Origin: Cryptomeria japonica
Lineage: Eukaryota; Streptophyta; Pinopsida; Cupressales; Cupressaceae
Assembly: GCF_030272615.1 (NCBI RefSeq)
Contig: NC_081415.1
Span: forward strand, 104,977,796-105,041,795
Reading direction: 5' to 3'
Length of the DNA: 64,000 nucleotides
Positions within the stretch are counted from its first letter, which is position 1. Every line of letters begins with the position of its first letter. The notes beneath the pieces are model-generated. The model did not search any database. It worked only from the letters and a program-made list of their open reading frames with translations, and was not told where the DNA came from. Both the position numbers and the translations under genes were made by a program. This document shows positions 45,426 through 56,950 of the stretch, one piece after another.

Positions 45426-46810
45426 TTCATTGATTAAGAAAAGTCCTCTGCATATCCACTTCTTGTTGCTGCACTTCCTAAGTCTCTCATCTCCAAAATG
45501 CCTCTTGGGTGCACACCATAGACCTCTTCAAAAGGGCTCTTGCTGGTAGTCCTATTCATGGTGTCATTGCATGCATATTCACCTTGTGAGAGTACTTGAT
45601 CCCATGCTTGACCATATTCCTTAGTAAGGCACCTTAACAAGTTTCCTAAGATCATATTCACCACTTCGGTCTGCCCATCTATTTGAGGATGGTAGGCTGA
45701 TCCAAAAGAGAAATTGGTGCCAAGCTTCTACTATAGTGTCTTCCAAAAATGACTCATAAACTTTGAGTCCCTATCTGAAACAATGCTCATGGGTAAACCG
45801 TGTATCCTCACTACCTCTTTGAAGAATAATTGAGCAATTTGGCATGCATAATAAGTAGTCTTGCAAGGCACAAAGTGAGCCATTTTGCTAAACCTATCCA
45901 CAATGACATAAATTTTGTCATATACCTACTTTGTCCTTGGTAAACCTACTACAAAGTCCATGCTAATGCATTCCCAAGGTCTATTTGGTATAGGGAGAGG
46001 TTCGTATAAATCGGCATTTGTTGAAGTACCCTTGGCCTTTTGGCAAACTATGCAAGTCTCCACATATTTCTTCACATCTTGATTCATCTTTGGCCAATAA
46101 TAGTATCTTTGAACCAACTCTTGAGTCTTATTGACTCCAAAATGTCCACTAAGGCTACCATTATGCTTCTCTTGAATAAGGTTTTCTCTCATTGAGCCTC
46201 TAGGCACACAAAGTTGCCCACCTTTGAACAATAGTTCATTTTGCAAGGTAAAATCAGAATACTCACTATGGAAGTGATTTTGGTACTCCTTACACACCTT
46301 GTAGGCACTTGAGAAGTCTTCATCCTCTGGGTACAAGTCTCTAAAACTATCCACACCTATGCTTCTCAATTGGATTTCTTGGATTGTCAAAAGTCTTCTA
46401 CTTAATGCATCAACTACCCGGTTTAACTGCCCTTTCTTGTGCTTAATGGTGAATGTATAGTCCTGCATATACTCCACCCATTTCATATGTTTATGACTAA
46501 GTTTATCTTGTGAGTTTAGGAAACTCAAGGCTTGGTTGTCCGTATAGACCACAAATTCTTTAGGGAGGAGATAGTGTCTCCATTTCCTCAATGCCTGCAA
46601 TAAAGCATACAACTCAAGATCATATGAAGAGTATTTCTTCTTGGCATTACTTAGCTTCTCACTATGGAAAGCTACTAGTCTTTCTTCTTGGCTTATGATA
46701 GCACCTACTACAACATTGCTTGCATCACATTCTACAATGAAAAGTTTCTCAAAACTAGGCAACACTGGTACCGATTGGGTAGCTATCTTCTCCTTTAAGG
46801 TTTCAAACAT
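45426..46810 (-). pseudogene. gypsy-2 RNase H and integrase
   Basis: 46810-45926 is open for 294 codons. RNase H: VECDASNVVVGAII, FHSEKLSNAKKKYSSYDLE, VYTDNQALSFL and VVDALSRR. Integrase zinc finger: HNGSLSGHFGVNKT with two His, then CIVCQKAKG with two Cys. Core start: ISMDFVVGLPRTK with the first catalytic Asp. 45664-45434 covers a later part (SPFEEVYGVHPR). The stretch between (45665-45925) has stops. Catalytic residues after the first Asp could not be confirmed in one frame. Confidence 0.88.
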
Positions 46811-47613
46811 TTGTTTGCTGCTTCACCCAACTGAAATTTTTCTTTTACTCCACCTCTAATGGTGTCTATCATTGGTGCACATATAGCACTGAACTGCCTG
46901 ATGAACTTCCTATAGTACTAAGCTAGTCCATGGAAGCTTCTCACCTCTGTTGCTATCTTAGGAGTAGGCCAATTTACAAAGGCTTCAACCTTTCTTGGAT
47001 CCATCTTGAGATTTCCTTGAGACAACACAAACCCAAGGTAAACCAACTCCTTCTTGACAAACTCACACTTATCCAAATTCATGGTTAGATTTTCATCATA
47101 CAATCTTTGTAATACATCTTGCAAATGATTAATGTGATCTGCCTTATCTTTACTAAAAATGAGAATATCATTAAGATATACTACCACAAATTTACCTATG
47201 AAGTCCTTCATCACCTCATTCACGAGTCTCATGAAGGTGCTTGGAGCATTGGATAAGCCAAATGGCATTACAAGCCACTCATAAAGACCCTCAGTAGTCT
47301 TAAATATAGTTTTCCATTCATCACCCTCCTTAATCCTAATTTAATGATAGCCACTCTTAAGGTCAATCTTGGTAAAGTACTTGGCTTCCCCTAAACAATC
47401 CATTAGGTCTTCTATTCTAGGAATAGGGAACCTATTTCTGATGGTGATCCTATTTGTGGCTCTAGAATCAGTACACAATCTCCAAGTACCACCTTTTTTT
47501 GGTGCCAACACGGTAGGGAAAGCACAAGGGCTAATACTCTTCCTAATTAGGCCTTGGTCTTAGAGCTCTTGGATTTGCTTGGCAATTTCAATGTTTTGTT
47601 GAGGAGTCATTTT
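46811..47613 (-). pseudogene. gypsy-2 reverse transcriptase
   Basis: The reverse transcriptase reads [20 protein letters not shown] and IDLKSGYH near 47370-47480, with stops at a few positions, then 47268-46918 with [19 protein letters not shown] and the catalytic box. The box reads [10 protein letters not shown] instead of YLDDILIFS, so the first catalytic Asp is Asn, probably by a single G to A change. The connection domain follows with LGFVLSQ and VNWPTPK. Confidence 0.9.
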
Positions 47614-48735
47614 CTAGGCTACCTTATCAGGCAAGGATGCTCTGGGAATGAAGTCTATTTGATGGCTTATGGTTCTTTTAGGAGGTAAGGTGTCTGGTTG
47701 TCCTTCACTTACTATGCCTTTGAATTTCTTCAACAAATCTTGCACCTCTAACGGCAAATCTTGCTGCTCTTTCTTGTCCTCTTCTTTGGGCTTCATCACA
47801 AGCGCAAACCCTATACCTTCACCTTTCTCAACTGTCTTTAAGAACTTTTTTTCACTGACTAAAAGAACATTAGGACCTGCTGCCCTTTTTTGACCTTCCT
47901 CAAGGATAGGCTGAATGTTGAACGTGACTCCATATTTCTTGAATGAGTATGCATTCTTGGCTCCATCATGGATATCTTGTCTATCAAATTGTCATGACCT
48001 TCCTAATAGAAGATAACATGCATTCATGGGTAAGACATCACATAGCACATTGTCCTTATACCTTCCAATGGTAAAATCCACCCATGCTTGCTCATTAACA
48101 AGAACATGTTTACCTTTTTTCAACCAAGTGACTCTATAAGGATTGTTGTGAGGTATCCTTTGCAATTTGAGCTTGCTCACTGCCTCTTCTAACACAATGT
48201 TGTCTGTAGACTCTGAATCAATGATCACTTTGCACACTTTATCCAAAATCTTGCATTTGATCCTGAATAAGGACCTTCTTTGGCTAGGCTCTTCTCTGAC
48301 CGATTCTTTGATCAAATTTCTCCTTATCATCAAGTTGTCAACTACTTCTGACTTTAAGGCAACTTCTGAAGTCTTGCTGCTTGAAGACTCTTCTTGGAGA
48401 TAACTCACTCTTCTTTCACCACCATGTGATGATGATCCCTTCTCTGGACACCTATATGTTGGATGACCAAGTTGGTTACAATGGTAACACTTCATTGTTG
48501 CAAAATATGAGGAACCTCTACCTTGTCCACTAGATCTTCCTTTGGAACCATTGTTTGATCCCCTTCCTCTATTGAATCCTCCTCTACTACTGCCACTATC
48601 TTGTTGCTCAGTGAGTTTAGACTCTCCTTGTGTTCTTTGTTCAAAACTTCTTCCACCAAAGCCTCCTCTATGGCCTCTATTGTCTTTTCTTCTAACTCTG
48701 CCCCTATTGATGCTTGAGTCATGTCTTCTTTTCAA
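47614..48735 (-). pseudogene. gypsy-2 gag C-terminus, zinc knuckle and protease
   Basis: 48735-47992 is open for 247 codons. It holds an RG-rich segment (RGGFNRGRGSNNGSKGRSSG), a CCHC zinc knuckle (CYHCNQLGHPTYRC), then the protease region with VIIDSESTDNIV, where DSGST is usual (Gly replaced by Glu). It continues to NACYLLLGRS. 47799-47614 is the linker to reverse transcriptase (RTISHQIDFIP). The protease would process Gag-Pol. Confidence 0.88.
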
Positions 48736-49548
48736 TTTTTCCTCTACCTTAAGGGCAAGTTAAAAGGTTTGATGGACTATTTTTGGGCTCATTAGACTGA
48801 TTTCTTCTTGGATGTTCCATCGTAGACCATTTAGGTATCTAGCTACCTTGAGACTCTCTTCTTCCAACGCATGAGATCTAAGGCTAAGTTTGTGAAACTC
48901 CTCCGTATAGCTACTGACATCAAGATCCTTTTGTCTAAAGTTTTGCCTCTTCCTATGAATTTGCACTTCATAGTCATCAAGGAGATAGACTTCTTTGATT
49001 TTGACTAACATCCCTTTCCAAGAAGAGATGGGTGCTTTGCCCATTTTCTTCCTCTCATCTTGTACAAATTGCCACCATGTGAGGGCAGCTCCTCTCATCT
49101 TGGACTTGGCTACCTTGACTCTCTAGGCTTCAGTTATGCCTTCACATTCAAAGTGGTTCTCCATACCTTCTATCCATTCTAAAACCACTTCTACCTCCAT
49201 CTTACCAGTCAACAATGGCAATCCTTCTAGTGATTTTCCACTCAAGGCCTTCAAGAAAGGTTCTTTCTCTAGGATAGGATCAGGTTTAGGTATCTTGTCT
49301 ATCTCTGACACTTCTTTACCCTTCCCTTCTGCTCCTTCCACCTTTACCAACACTTCATCAGCCTTGGTTTCAATTGCACCAAGCTTACTCTCCAATTCAA
49401 TCAATTTCTCTTTCAGGAGGCTATTCTCCTCCTCTTGATCATCCACTTTCTTGTCCAAATCTGCATTGGTCACCATGTTGTTGTCTCCTACAGATTCCAT
49501 TGAGTACATCAACTCTTCTAGCCCAAATCTTATAAGCTTTGATACCAA
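48736..49548 (-). pseudogene. gypsy-2 gag N-terminal part
   Basis: 49548-49123 encodes an acidic, Lys-rich coiled coil (KKVDDQEEENSLLKEKLIEL) and the gag start of the core (MEVEVVLEWIEGMENHFEC). 49098-48760 carries the retrotransposon gag core with ALTWWQFVQDERK, ISSWKGMLVKIKEVYLLDDY and YLNGLRWNIQEEI. A stop near 49120 separates them. The predicted first Met lies close to the primer-binding site. Confidence 0.85.
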
Positions 49549-49550
49549 TT
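49537..49550 (-). promoter_or_regulatory. Primer-binding site of gypsy-2
   Basis: On the minus strand TTGGTATCAAAGC directly follows the LTR, a good match to the initiator tRNA-Met site TGGTATCAGAGC. Confidence 0.85.
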
Positions 49551-51169
49551 TGATGGGGTTTACCTAGCCTGCTCAATTCTCCACCTAGTTGGTGTTGTTC
49601 AATTCCACCAACTCACCAGACCTAGTTGCACTCTAGACCTCCAAGTCCTTCTCAATATCTTCTAAGGCTTGATTCTTGACCTTACTAAGGTGTTTTCTTT
49701 AGGTGTTTTGGTTAGGAACCCTATCAATTCAATGTGCTTCTCATGTGCTCAATTCAGGCCTCTTGGCTTCAACTTGTCAAAATGACCTCCAACTATTGTG
49801 AGGGGATGCAGAGGTGTAGAGAGGTCTTCTAACATGTTTTTAGTGCATTTGGGGTCCATTAGTGGTTTACAACCTTGAGGTTTCTTATCGATTTCAAAAT
49901 CTTGCCTAGAAAAGGGCTACAAGGAATGAGCCCTAATTAGGCCTCCAAAACCGGTTCTCTAGGGCTTGAGAGAAAACGATTCAAAGGACCCCCAAACAAG
50001 TTTGTTTTTTCTTCAATAATTCACCCATCCCTAAAGTATTTTTGTGGTTTTAGGCCCTCATCTAATCGTACGATGTGTGAACCCCAAAATGAGGGTTTTG
50101 AGGGTTTATAAGGCCTTTAACTGGCAATGAATGAACAACTTGGGGTTTTGATGTCAAATAGATTTTTCAAGGCTCCTCCCTAAATATAAAACTCTTCCCC
50201 AACCCCATTGACCCCTCCAAACTCTTAAATAGTGATCTTGCACTCACCCCTACACTTTACACCACTTTTTCACCTTATTTTCTCTAGCCGGGTTGCTCCT
50301 GGACTCGCCTAGAATAAGGGGGCAGTCATGTTTAAACACTTCTCTAAAACTTGAACCTGCATATGTATAATGTATAGGAGGTTTCCAACCATTTCCCAAC
50401 TATTCATGATGACAGCACGTGTGAGACTCATGGGGCAACCATATTTACAAGAAATTGCTATTTACAAGCAAAAATTGTCTGTTTACAAACTTGAACAAGA
50501 AAACACCTATGTACAGTATTAAAAAGATCTAAAATGAACCAATATTACAAAAACACACAAAAGTAACTCAATCCATTTTTGGACCAATGGATTCAATCCA
50601 TATTCTATTGCAAAATTGAGTAAAACAAGCCAAAATGTTGTCAACATGACTAAAAATGAGTAGTTTCAGTTGTTGGACTTACAAAACACACTTCACCAAC
50701 CTTGGTAAACATGCAAGAGAGGGTATATATATTTTTCCCACATGTGGAGTCCTCCTAGGGCGTTAAATAATCCCTAACTCCAACGCTAACCATTTCAGGA
50801 CAAAAGTTGTCATGACAACTTTTTGCAACTTTGCAACTTTTGCACTTTTGGTCTCTCCAGCTTATAAGACCTATTCCAAATCATCATAAATGACTTTTCA
50901 AACATGTCTAAGACCTATTTAACCCTCCCTAATGCTCAGGCCAAGTTTTGACACTTTTGACAATCAAAAAGGTCAATTGGCTACTCAAACTCACTATTTA
51001 CACAAAAATGCAAACCTAAGTAGAATGAACACAACCTAGGCCTACATTGACACAAAATGCTAACTCTTGGACCCTCCTAGAGTCCTTATTCATCACTAAT
51101 TTGGCTAGGGTCAGTACAAGACAAAATTGTAAAAACTAAATTGCCTAAGTCCTAGGTGCCCCTGCACCA
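49551..51169 (-). repeat. 5' LTR of gypsy-2
   Basis: It runs from TGATGGGGTTTAC to CCTGCACCA in plus coordinates and is followed by the target duplicate AGATT (51170-51174). It matches the other LTR along its whole length. Confidence 0.93.
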
Positions 51170-51174
51170 AGATT

Positions 51175-52426
51175 CCCCATTTTTCTGCATAGTATTGCAT
51201 AAGGTGAATACTGACACATCCGTTTCAATGTTATATGAGAAGAGTTATATTAAATCCTCTGCTAGATCACCCCATGACTTAATTCTAGGTGGAAGTTGGG
51301 AAAACCATTCCATAGCTTGTTCACCTAAGCTTTATGGAAACAATATCATCAAGTATGTTTCTTTTGCTACTACCTCAATGCAAGCTATGAACAATTGTCT
51401 TATGTGTGCCTTAGATTCCTCTTTGCCTTTGTATTTATCAAAATTTGGTGTCAGAAAATGTGGAGGGAATGGAGGCATTGTAATGCTTCTATTAAATGGG
51501 TAAGGACATATATCTCTCATTGTATATTGTTGTTTTGGTGTATTCATGTCCACCATTTGCTTTTGTAATTCCTTTATCTTTTGTTGCAAGTCATTCTTGG
51601 GTGGTGTCTTTTTTCTTTGAGCTAGTCCCATGCCTGAGGCACCGGGTGGAGGAGGAGGGATATAATGCATGTATGGATGGTATTGATCATAGATGTGTTC
51701 ATATGGAGGAGGGATATAATTGTAGCTTGGATATGGACCACTTGGTATAGTATTATAGTGAGGAGCACTAGGTCTAGGTCGATACATGTCATGACCATGG
51801 GGATAGGAAGTGTCATAAGAGTGATCTTGGATATTGTCCCCAAATCTGACACGGGGTCTCCTCGTGTCATGATTTTGAATGTTTGATTGAGTGTAATTGT
51901 ATGCATTCGTATGATCTTGGGTATCAGCTTGAGCATGTGTGGTATTTCTTCTCCATGGGAAAGGACGACTGCAGAGTTGTTCATGAGAGGTTCTATCATA
52001 ACTGACATGAGAATGAGTGTATGTGTTTGGAATCTCAAGTTTTTGAAATAGGGATGAAGGTGACTCAAGCACGAGACACTCTTTCTTACCAGCACTTTTG
52101 GGCCTCCTTTTTCTTGTGTTAACTTGATTTGCTTGGTTTGTATCATCCTCCAAAATCTGTGACATATCAAAATCACGAGGCAATCTTATCCCATTTTGTA
52201 CCATGACTTGTAGGAAATAGTGTCTATCTCTTTTCATGATTTCTTGAACCAATCTATTAAAATGGGGATCCATGATAGTTTCCTCAACTTCTGCAGAATC
52301 CACAGATGCATTGTCATTGTCATTATCATTTACATTGTTATTGTCATTGTTGTCATTGTCTAGTATATTACCGCAGTTTTCAAATGGATTGTAGAATTCT
52401 TCTCCATCAAACTCATAGGTACTCAT
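51175..52426 (-). pseudogene. gypsy-1 gag N-terminal part
   Basis: 52426-51332 is open for 364 codons from ATG (MSTYEFDGEEFYNPFENC). It has an Asn/Asp-rich repeat segment (DNDNNDNNN), a basic patch, a Tyr/His/Pro-rich segment around SYNYIPPPYEHIYDQYHPYM, then MPPFPPHFLTPNFDKYKG and the beginning of the gag core (HIRQLFIAC). After a stop near 51331 gag sequence continues to the chromovirus insertion site. On the other side of the insertion gag resumes at 43246. Gag would build the particle shared by family members. Confidence 0.85.
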
Positions 52427-52618
52427 GTTTAAAGACCTTAAAACTTTTGCAGCTTCTCTTCTAGACCTTTTTTAAACGAGTTTCAACCATGGACTAAAGT
52501 CTTGACCAAAATGAAAGGTAGGATGAAAATGCAAAGACTATGGAAGACCATGAGGTGTATGAAGTGTAGATGAATCTAAGGTAAACTTGAAATGTCCAAG
52601 ACTGTAAGACCAAAGTAT

Positions 52619-52761
52619 GAGAGTAAGGTGTGGCTTCCAAAGAGATGATGGATCTCTTGATGAGGTAAGTTGACCTTGACTCTAGGTATGTATGTTTGAG
52701 AGCAAGGTGTGGCTTCCAAAGAGACGATGGATCTCTTGATGAGGTAAGTTGACCTTAACTC
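52619..52761. repeat. 64-bp direct repeat in the gypsy-1 leader
   Basis: Copies at 52619-52682 and 52698-52761 (offset 79 bp) share GTGTGGCTTCCAAAGAGA and GAGGTAAGTTGACCTT and differ at about three positions. Confidence 0.85.
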
Positions 52762-54168
52762 AAGAAAACCAAATGAGACCCTAAGATGATGGATCTTGAT
52801 GCGGGACTCACCTAGTGTTGTGTTATAGTAGTTTGCAAAGTTTGATGAGGACAAGCAAAGTAATCTTTTGACTCAAATTTAGACAATATGTATGAGAGAA
52901 ATGCAAGTGAAGGAAAATTATTGACTATGTGTGACCAAGACAGGTTGACTGAAGAATGAAGCCCTATAGTAAGCATCCTTAGAAGCTCTTTAGATCTAAA
53001 AACTTAAGTCCTTATTGTTCTCAAGAGTTTTCTTGTAATATCTCAACTGTGAACGTAGACATAGTTTTAACAAACCTAGACATGATTTTGAAAATGTTTT
53101 GCAATTTTGTCCAATTGTAAAGTTGTTGAATGTGATCAAATCTCAATGTTTTGACTTTTAATGGCAAGAAGACACAATAATAATGAAGACTCAATGTTTG
53201 AAAGTGTTTTGTCTTAAGGATCCAAAATGTTTCCAAATGTGAAGTATAATGTGAAACATTTTTGCATACACTTGAAAACATGGTAAACGCAATATTTCTT
53301 TATTTTGTTTGAAAATGTTTGAGTGTTTTGATCATGCAAGCACAAATCCTAGGGTTGGTCGGGATAATAGTTGTTGAATCTCACGTGGAGTTTCCCTTGA
53401 GCTACGCAATTCAAAGCAGATACTTAGATGCTTGACCCCATTGGCTCCACCATTGGCACTCACTTCTCTAGGGCAGCCAAGCACCATTCCCCATGAAAAC
53501 TCCCTGTGGCAAACTTTGTATCTCTATTAAGAACCATAAGAATGTGAGTCGCTTCAAAGGTCCGACCTCCTGCACCAACAACTAGAAGGTTTTTGGTCTT
53601 TCTAAAATAAAAAGGTGTTAGTAAGGGTTTCCATTAGGAGACTGTCCTTTGAAGTCGCACAAGCATGCTTGAGGTCTATAGCCCAACAAAGTACCAAATA
53701 CTTTAGTAGTCACGCAAGCATGATTTAGACCTCAAGGGCCCTACAAAGTGCTTGATATGAGATAAATCTCAGATAGCTCCAACCTCCAAAATTTTCATCC
53801 CAAGAGACATATTTATTATAGTGAGTTGGAATGCTTGGGTTTTAGTCGTACTCACTTGGGTCGTTCCCTCCTCACTATTAGTCCTAGTGACCACATGGGG
53901 AGGTAGGCCCTCTAAAGATAAATACAAAAGAGCCTAATGCTCAAAACACGAAAGACACTGGCTCAATTTTAGTGCACCAATTGAAGTGTTTGCTAGACTA
54001 AGAAGACAAAGCAAGAAATTTTAAAATCAAATATTTGTCAAAGTTCCTGCACCAAGATTACTAGTAGTTTTGAAATAATACCCCTCTGGCAAGCACACAA
54101 GTTAGGTAAATTTTAGATCCAAAAGATTTTGTGAAATAGGGGCCTCCGACAAGACGTTTTTTGATAGA

Positions 54169-55080
54169 TTCAAAAATCTAATTTTCCACGAGTTATTTTC
54201 CATCATAAAAAATAGATCACCTATAAAATTTCAAGACATTTCCAGAAATGTAAGAAAACCCAAAAAATTGCTAATTTGCTTCAAGAAATATTTTTTAATG
54301 AAAAATCATAAAACATTCATAGAAAATCACAAATTGATCCAAAAAATTTGAATTGTTTACTGGAGACTCTTGATAGTCTTCCAAACCTACATAAAAACAT
54401 TCTTGCAAAAATTCCAAGCAGTTTGTGAGATATGATCAAAATAATGCAAAACCCTAATTTTTAAAGATTCGATTTGTTATGAAATATTTTACATCAAACT
54501 TAAAATCACAAAGAACAGATCTTGTGTATAATTTTGAGAGATTTCCAAAACTATAAAAAAATCCAAAAAAATTGCTCATTTTCTCTCAAAATTAATTTTT
54601 TATGAAAATGCATAAATAATCATAGAAAATTCAAATATGCTCAAAAAAATCTGATTTTTTTATTTAGCACTTTTGACATTGTTCTTGACCTACAAAAACA
54701 AATTTATGCAAAACTTCTAAGTTGTTTATGAGATCTGATCAAAATAATGAAAAACCCTAATTTTTAAAAATCCGATTTTTAATGAAATATTTTGCACCCA
54801 AATTTAAATCACAAAAAATAGACCCCCTATATAATTCTTAAAAGTTTCCATCAATGTAATAAAATCCGAAAAATTCGCTAAGTTTCTCTCAAAAAAAATT
54901 TTTTTTATGAAAATGCATAAAAAATTCATAACAAATTCAAATATGCTCCAAAAAAATTTGAGTTTTGGATTAAGAGCTCTTGGTACTTTTCCCAACCTGA
55001 AAACAAAATTTGGTGCAAAAATTCTCATCCTTTTGAGAGATCGGATCAAATCTCTCCAAGGTCTTAATTTTGTGTCCAAA
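54169..55080. repeat. Three ~303-bp tandem repeats in the gypsy-1 leader
   Basis: Units begin near 54169, 54475 and 54778. Landmarks recur at 303-306 bp: GAAATATTTT at 54481 and 54784, TGAGATCTGATCAAAA-type at 54425, 54728 and about 55034, and CTCAAAAAAAT-type blocks. The units have diverged from one another, so the array is old. Confidence 0.75.
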
Positions 55081-55201
55081 ACCCTAGTTGCACAAGGTTA
55101 TTCTCCAAATCATTTTACAAAATAGCAATATAGGGTTAGAAAAACCTGCAAAAAAAAACATAGATCTAACAAAAATCTATGTCCCATCAGGCATGCCAAA
55201 A

Positions 55202-55980
55202 TGTGTATGGTAAAAAGTGAATAATCAACTATTGTAAACACATAAAGATCCAACCACAAACAATCTAGAGCCTACAATGAAACCTTCACCAATATCAATA
55301 GAGATACCTAAGATCATGTAAATCAACAAAAATAAAGCAATATTAGCATTCACATGTTTAGTAGGGTTTCAATCTCCATTGTCTTCCTATCTCCATTGAT
55401 CTTGTTTGATATATTTGCTCTCAGATTTTATGTGTGTACAAGATCTCAACAAAAACCAGAAATGTGGTTGATAGAAGGCTTGATTGCATAAGATTGATTA
55501 GAATGTTCATTAGACAATTAGGAAATTAGGGTTGATAATGAAGGAGAGCATCCTCTCATATAGAAGACATTGTAAGAAATTGAGGGATAAGATTAAGAGG
55601 TGTAAAAGATAAATGGTCGGCTAGGATTAAAGGGTAGGTAGAGGAAGTAATAAAATGGTAAAGGGGGTAGGTAAGAGAAGAATTAAGAGATGAATGACAT
55701 GTGTCATGGGTAGAAAAGGGTAATGAATTAATTAAATAAATAAAGATGTATTTAATTAATAGAAGAAGTGAGATCAATTAAATAAATAAAAATATTTATT
55801 TAATTTAGAAGGACAATTTAAATAAATAAAAATATTAATTTAAATGAGAAAAGGCTTAGAAGAGGATAAATGAATTACTTAAATAAATAAATATTTAATT
55901 AATTAATAGAAGACTTAGGATAAAATAATTAAATAAATAAATATTTATTTAATTAGACAGGACAATTTTAGGTGTCTACA
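55202..55980 (-). repeat. 5' LTR of gypsy-1
   Basis: This 779-bp LTR runs TGTGTATGGTA to GTGTCTACA. It aligns with 38453-39218 along its length apart from a small extra segment near 55380, and with the solo LTR at 7507. ATTAC follows as the target copy. Confidence 0.93.
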
Positions 55981-56093
55981 ATTACATCCCATCAAGCTTT
56001 ATCCATAAGCATATCCTCCATTTTCAACTTCCAAAATTTGAAGTTTTTGCCATTAAACTTCTCCATATCAACTTTTCTAGATGTGCTTGCCAT
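55981..56093 (-). pseudogene. Outer copia gag, 5' part
   Basis: The minus strand starts at ATG 56093-56091 and reads MASTSRKVDMEKFNGKNF, then WKLKMEDMLMDKA, the N-terminus of plant copia gag. A stop follows in place of a Gln or Trp, then WDV up to the gypsy-1 insertion. It joins to the fragment at 38447-38060. Confidence 0.88.
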
Positions 56094-56194
56094 ATTCTTC
56101 CTGCAATGAGATTTTGAAAACTTTGCAAAATATCCCACTCAAACTTAGCCCAATATAAAAAACCCGCTACCCAACAATGGACAAAACTAGCCAG

Positions 56195-56207
56195 ACTCTG
56201 ATACCAA
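56195..56207 (-). promoter_or_regulatory. Primer-binding site of the outer copia
   Basis: On the minus strand TTGGTATCAGAGT (56207-56195) follows an LTR ending CTTTCA, and lies about 100 bp upstream of the gag start. It is the initiator tRNA-Met site. Confidence 0.85.
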
Positions 56208-56208
56208 C

Positions 56209-56950
56209 TGAAAGGAATCTAAGGTGAGGAAAATGCTTCCTGTCACTAATCTTGTGGGGGAGATAGTTGAAATTTTCTTACAAATATTAAATTGTTACAT
56301 AATAAGAAACGCATACACAAGGAGATATAGACCATGCAAACAAATTAACAATAACAACAAGATATATCATGGGGAAAATCCCTTTTGGGACAAAATCCTC
56401 CACACTCCAAAAGCTACCCAATATATTATTCAAAAATTAAAATAGAATACAATATACTTGCAGAGAAAGTTTCTCAAGGGAGTATTATTAACTAGAGATC
56501 TAGAGGTAACTCAATAGCAATAACAATCTTACACACAACCTCCATCTCACACAACTAATAAATAAGAGATACAATAGGTGAAACTATCAAATGGTTTAAC
56601 AAAACCATGAGCTAAAACCACCCAAAAAGTGGTGCCCCACTTATCTCCAATCCAGGATGCCCTATGATGTGTCAACACACAAACACCAACATATATAACT
56701 CCTTTTTACAACTCCTTTATGTGTTCAACACTTTTTTATATTTCCTATTTTAGGAGATCCAACTTCAAGAGGTCATGACTTTTAAACCGGGTGTCTGGTC
56801 GATGAACTATTTGAAGTGCCGAAAATCTTGCGACATGTTCTATCATGTAATAACCCTCTACACCAATTACAAACACTTTCAATCCATTTTGGAGCATTAT
56901 GGACCTCAAAATTGACTCCAAAACTTTCATTCATGACTTTCATTAATATC
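56209..56950 (-). repeat. 5' LTR of the outer copia (right end uncertain)
   Basis: It begins in plus coordinates with TGAAAGGAATCT next to the primer-binding site. Typical copia LTR content is present (GGGGAAAATCCC, CACACTCCAAAAG near 56370-56410). The right boundary could not be fixed; a related block recurs near 57255-57300. Confidence 0.55.

Larger units (their letters stand above)
43248..51169 (-). mobile_element. Ty3/gypsy chromovirus (gypsy-2) inserted in gypsy-1 gag
   Basis: LTRs at 43248-44861 (1614 bp) and 49551-51169 (1619 bp) are clearly homologous. The target duplication AGATT is perfect (43243-43247 and 51170-51174). On the minus strand, right to left, come primer-binding site, gag with zinc knuckle, protease, reverse transcriptase, RNase H, integrase, chromodomain-like tail and polypurine tract. 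LTRs differ at about 7 percent of positions where I compared them by eye, similar to the gypsy-1 LTR pair. Stops and frame changes make it inactive. Confidence 0.95.
52427..55201 (-). other. gypsy-1 leader (5' untranslated region)
   Basis: This is 2.8 kb of non-coding sequence between the gag start and the 5' LTR. It contains a 64-bp duplication (52619-52761) and three ~300-bp tandem units (54169-55080). The stretch next to the LTR (minus TTTTGGCATGCC, 55190-55201) is a candidate primer-binding site whose tRNA I cannot name. Predicted peptides here (53021-53281, 54804-55079) follow the AT-rich repeats and are not supported. Confidence 0.6.
38453..55980 (-). mobile_element. Ty3/gypsy element gypsy-1, internally deleted, with a nested chromovirus
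   Basis: LTRs at 38453-39218 and 55202-55980 are in the same orientation. Flanks are ATTAT (38448-38452) and ATTAC (55981-55985), a 5-bp target duplication with one change. The internal minus-strand genes run right to left: leader, gag, protease-like region, linker, then directly the C-terminal end of integrase. Reverse transcriptase, RNase H and the integrase core are absent, so gypsy-1 is non-autonomous. The chromovirus 43248-51169 is inserted in its gag. It is itself inserted into a copia gag gene. A solo LTR of the family is at 7507. Confidence 0.93.

Noticed and set aside
47369-49438. Plus-strand open frames opposite gypsy-2 gag and reverse transcriptase
   Set aside because: They are antisense shadows with no motif of their own.
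51496-52176. Plus-strand and alternate-frame peptides over gypsy-1 gag
   Set aside because: They are shadows of the gag frame on the minus strand, which has domain-like content.
54041-54060. CCTGCACCAAGATT repeats the end of the gypsy-2 LTR plus target
   Set aside because: Only 14 bp match and no LTR sequence surrounds it. It is probably chance or an old target preference.
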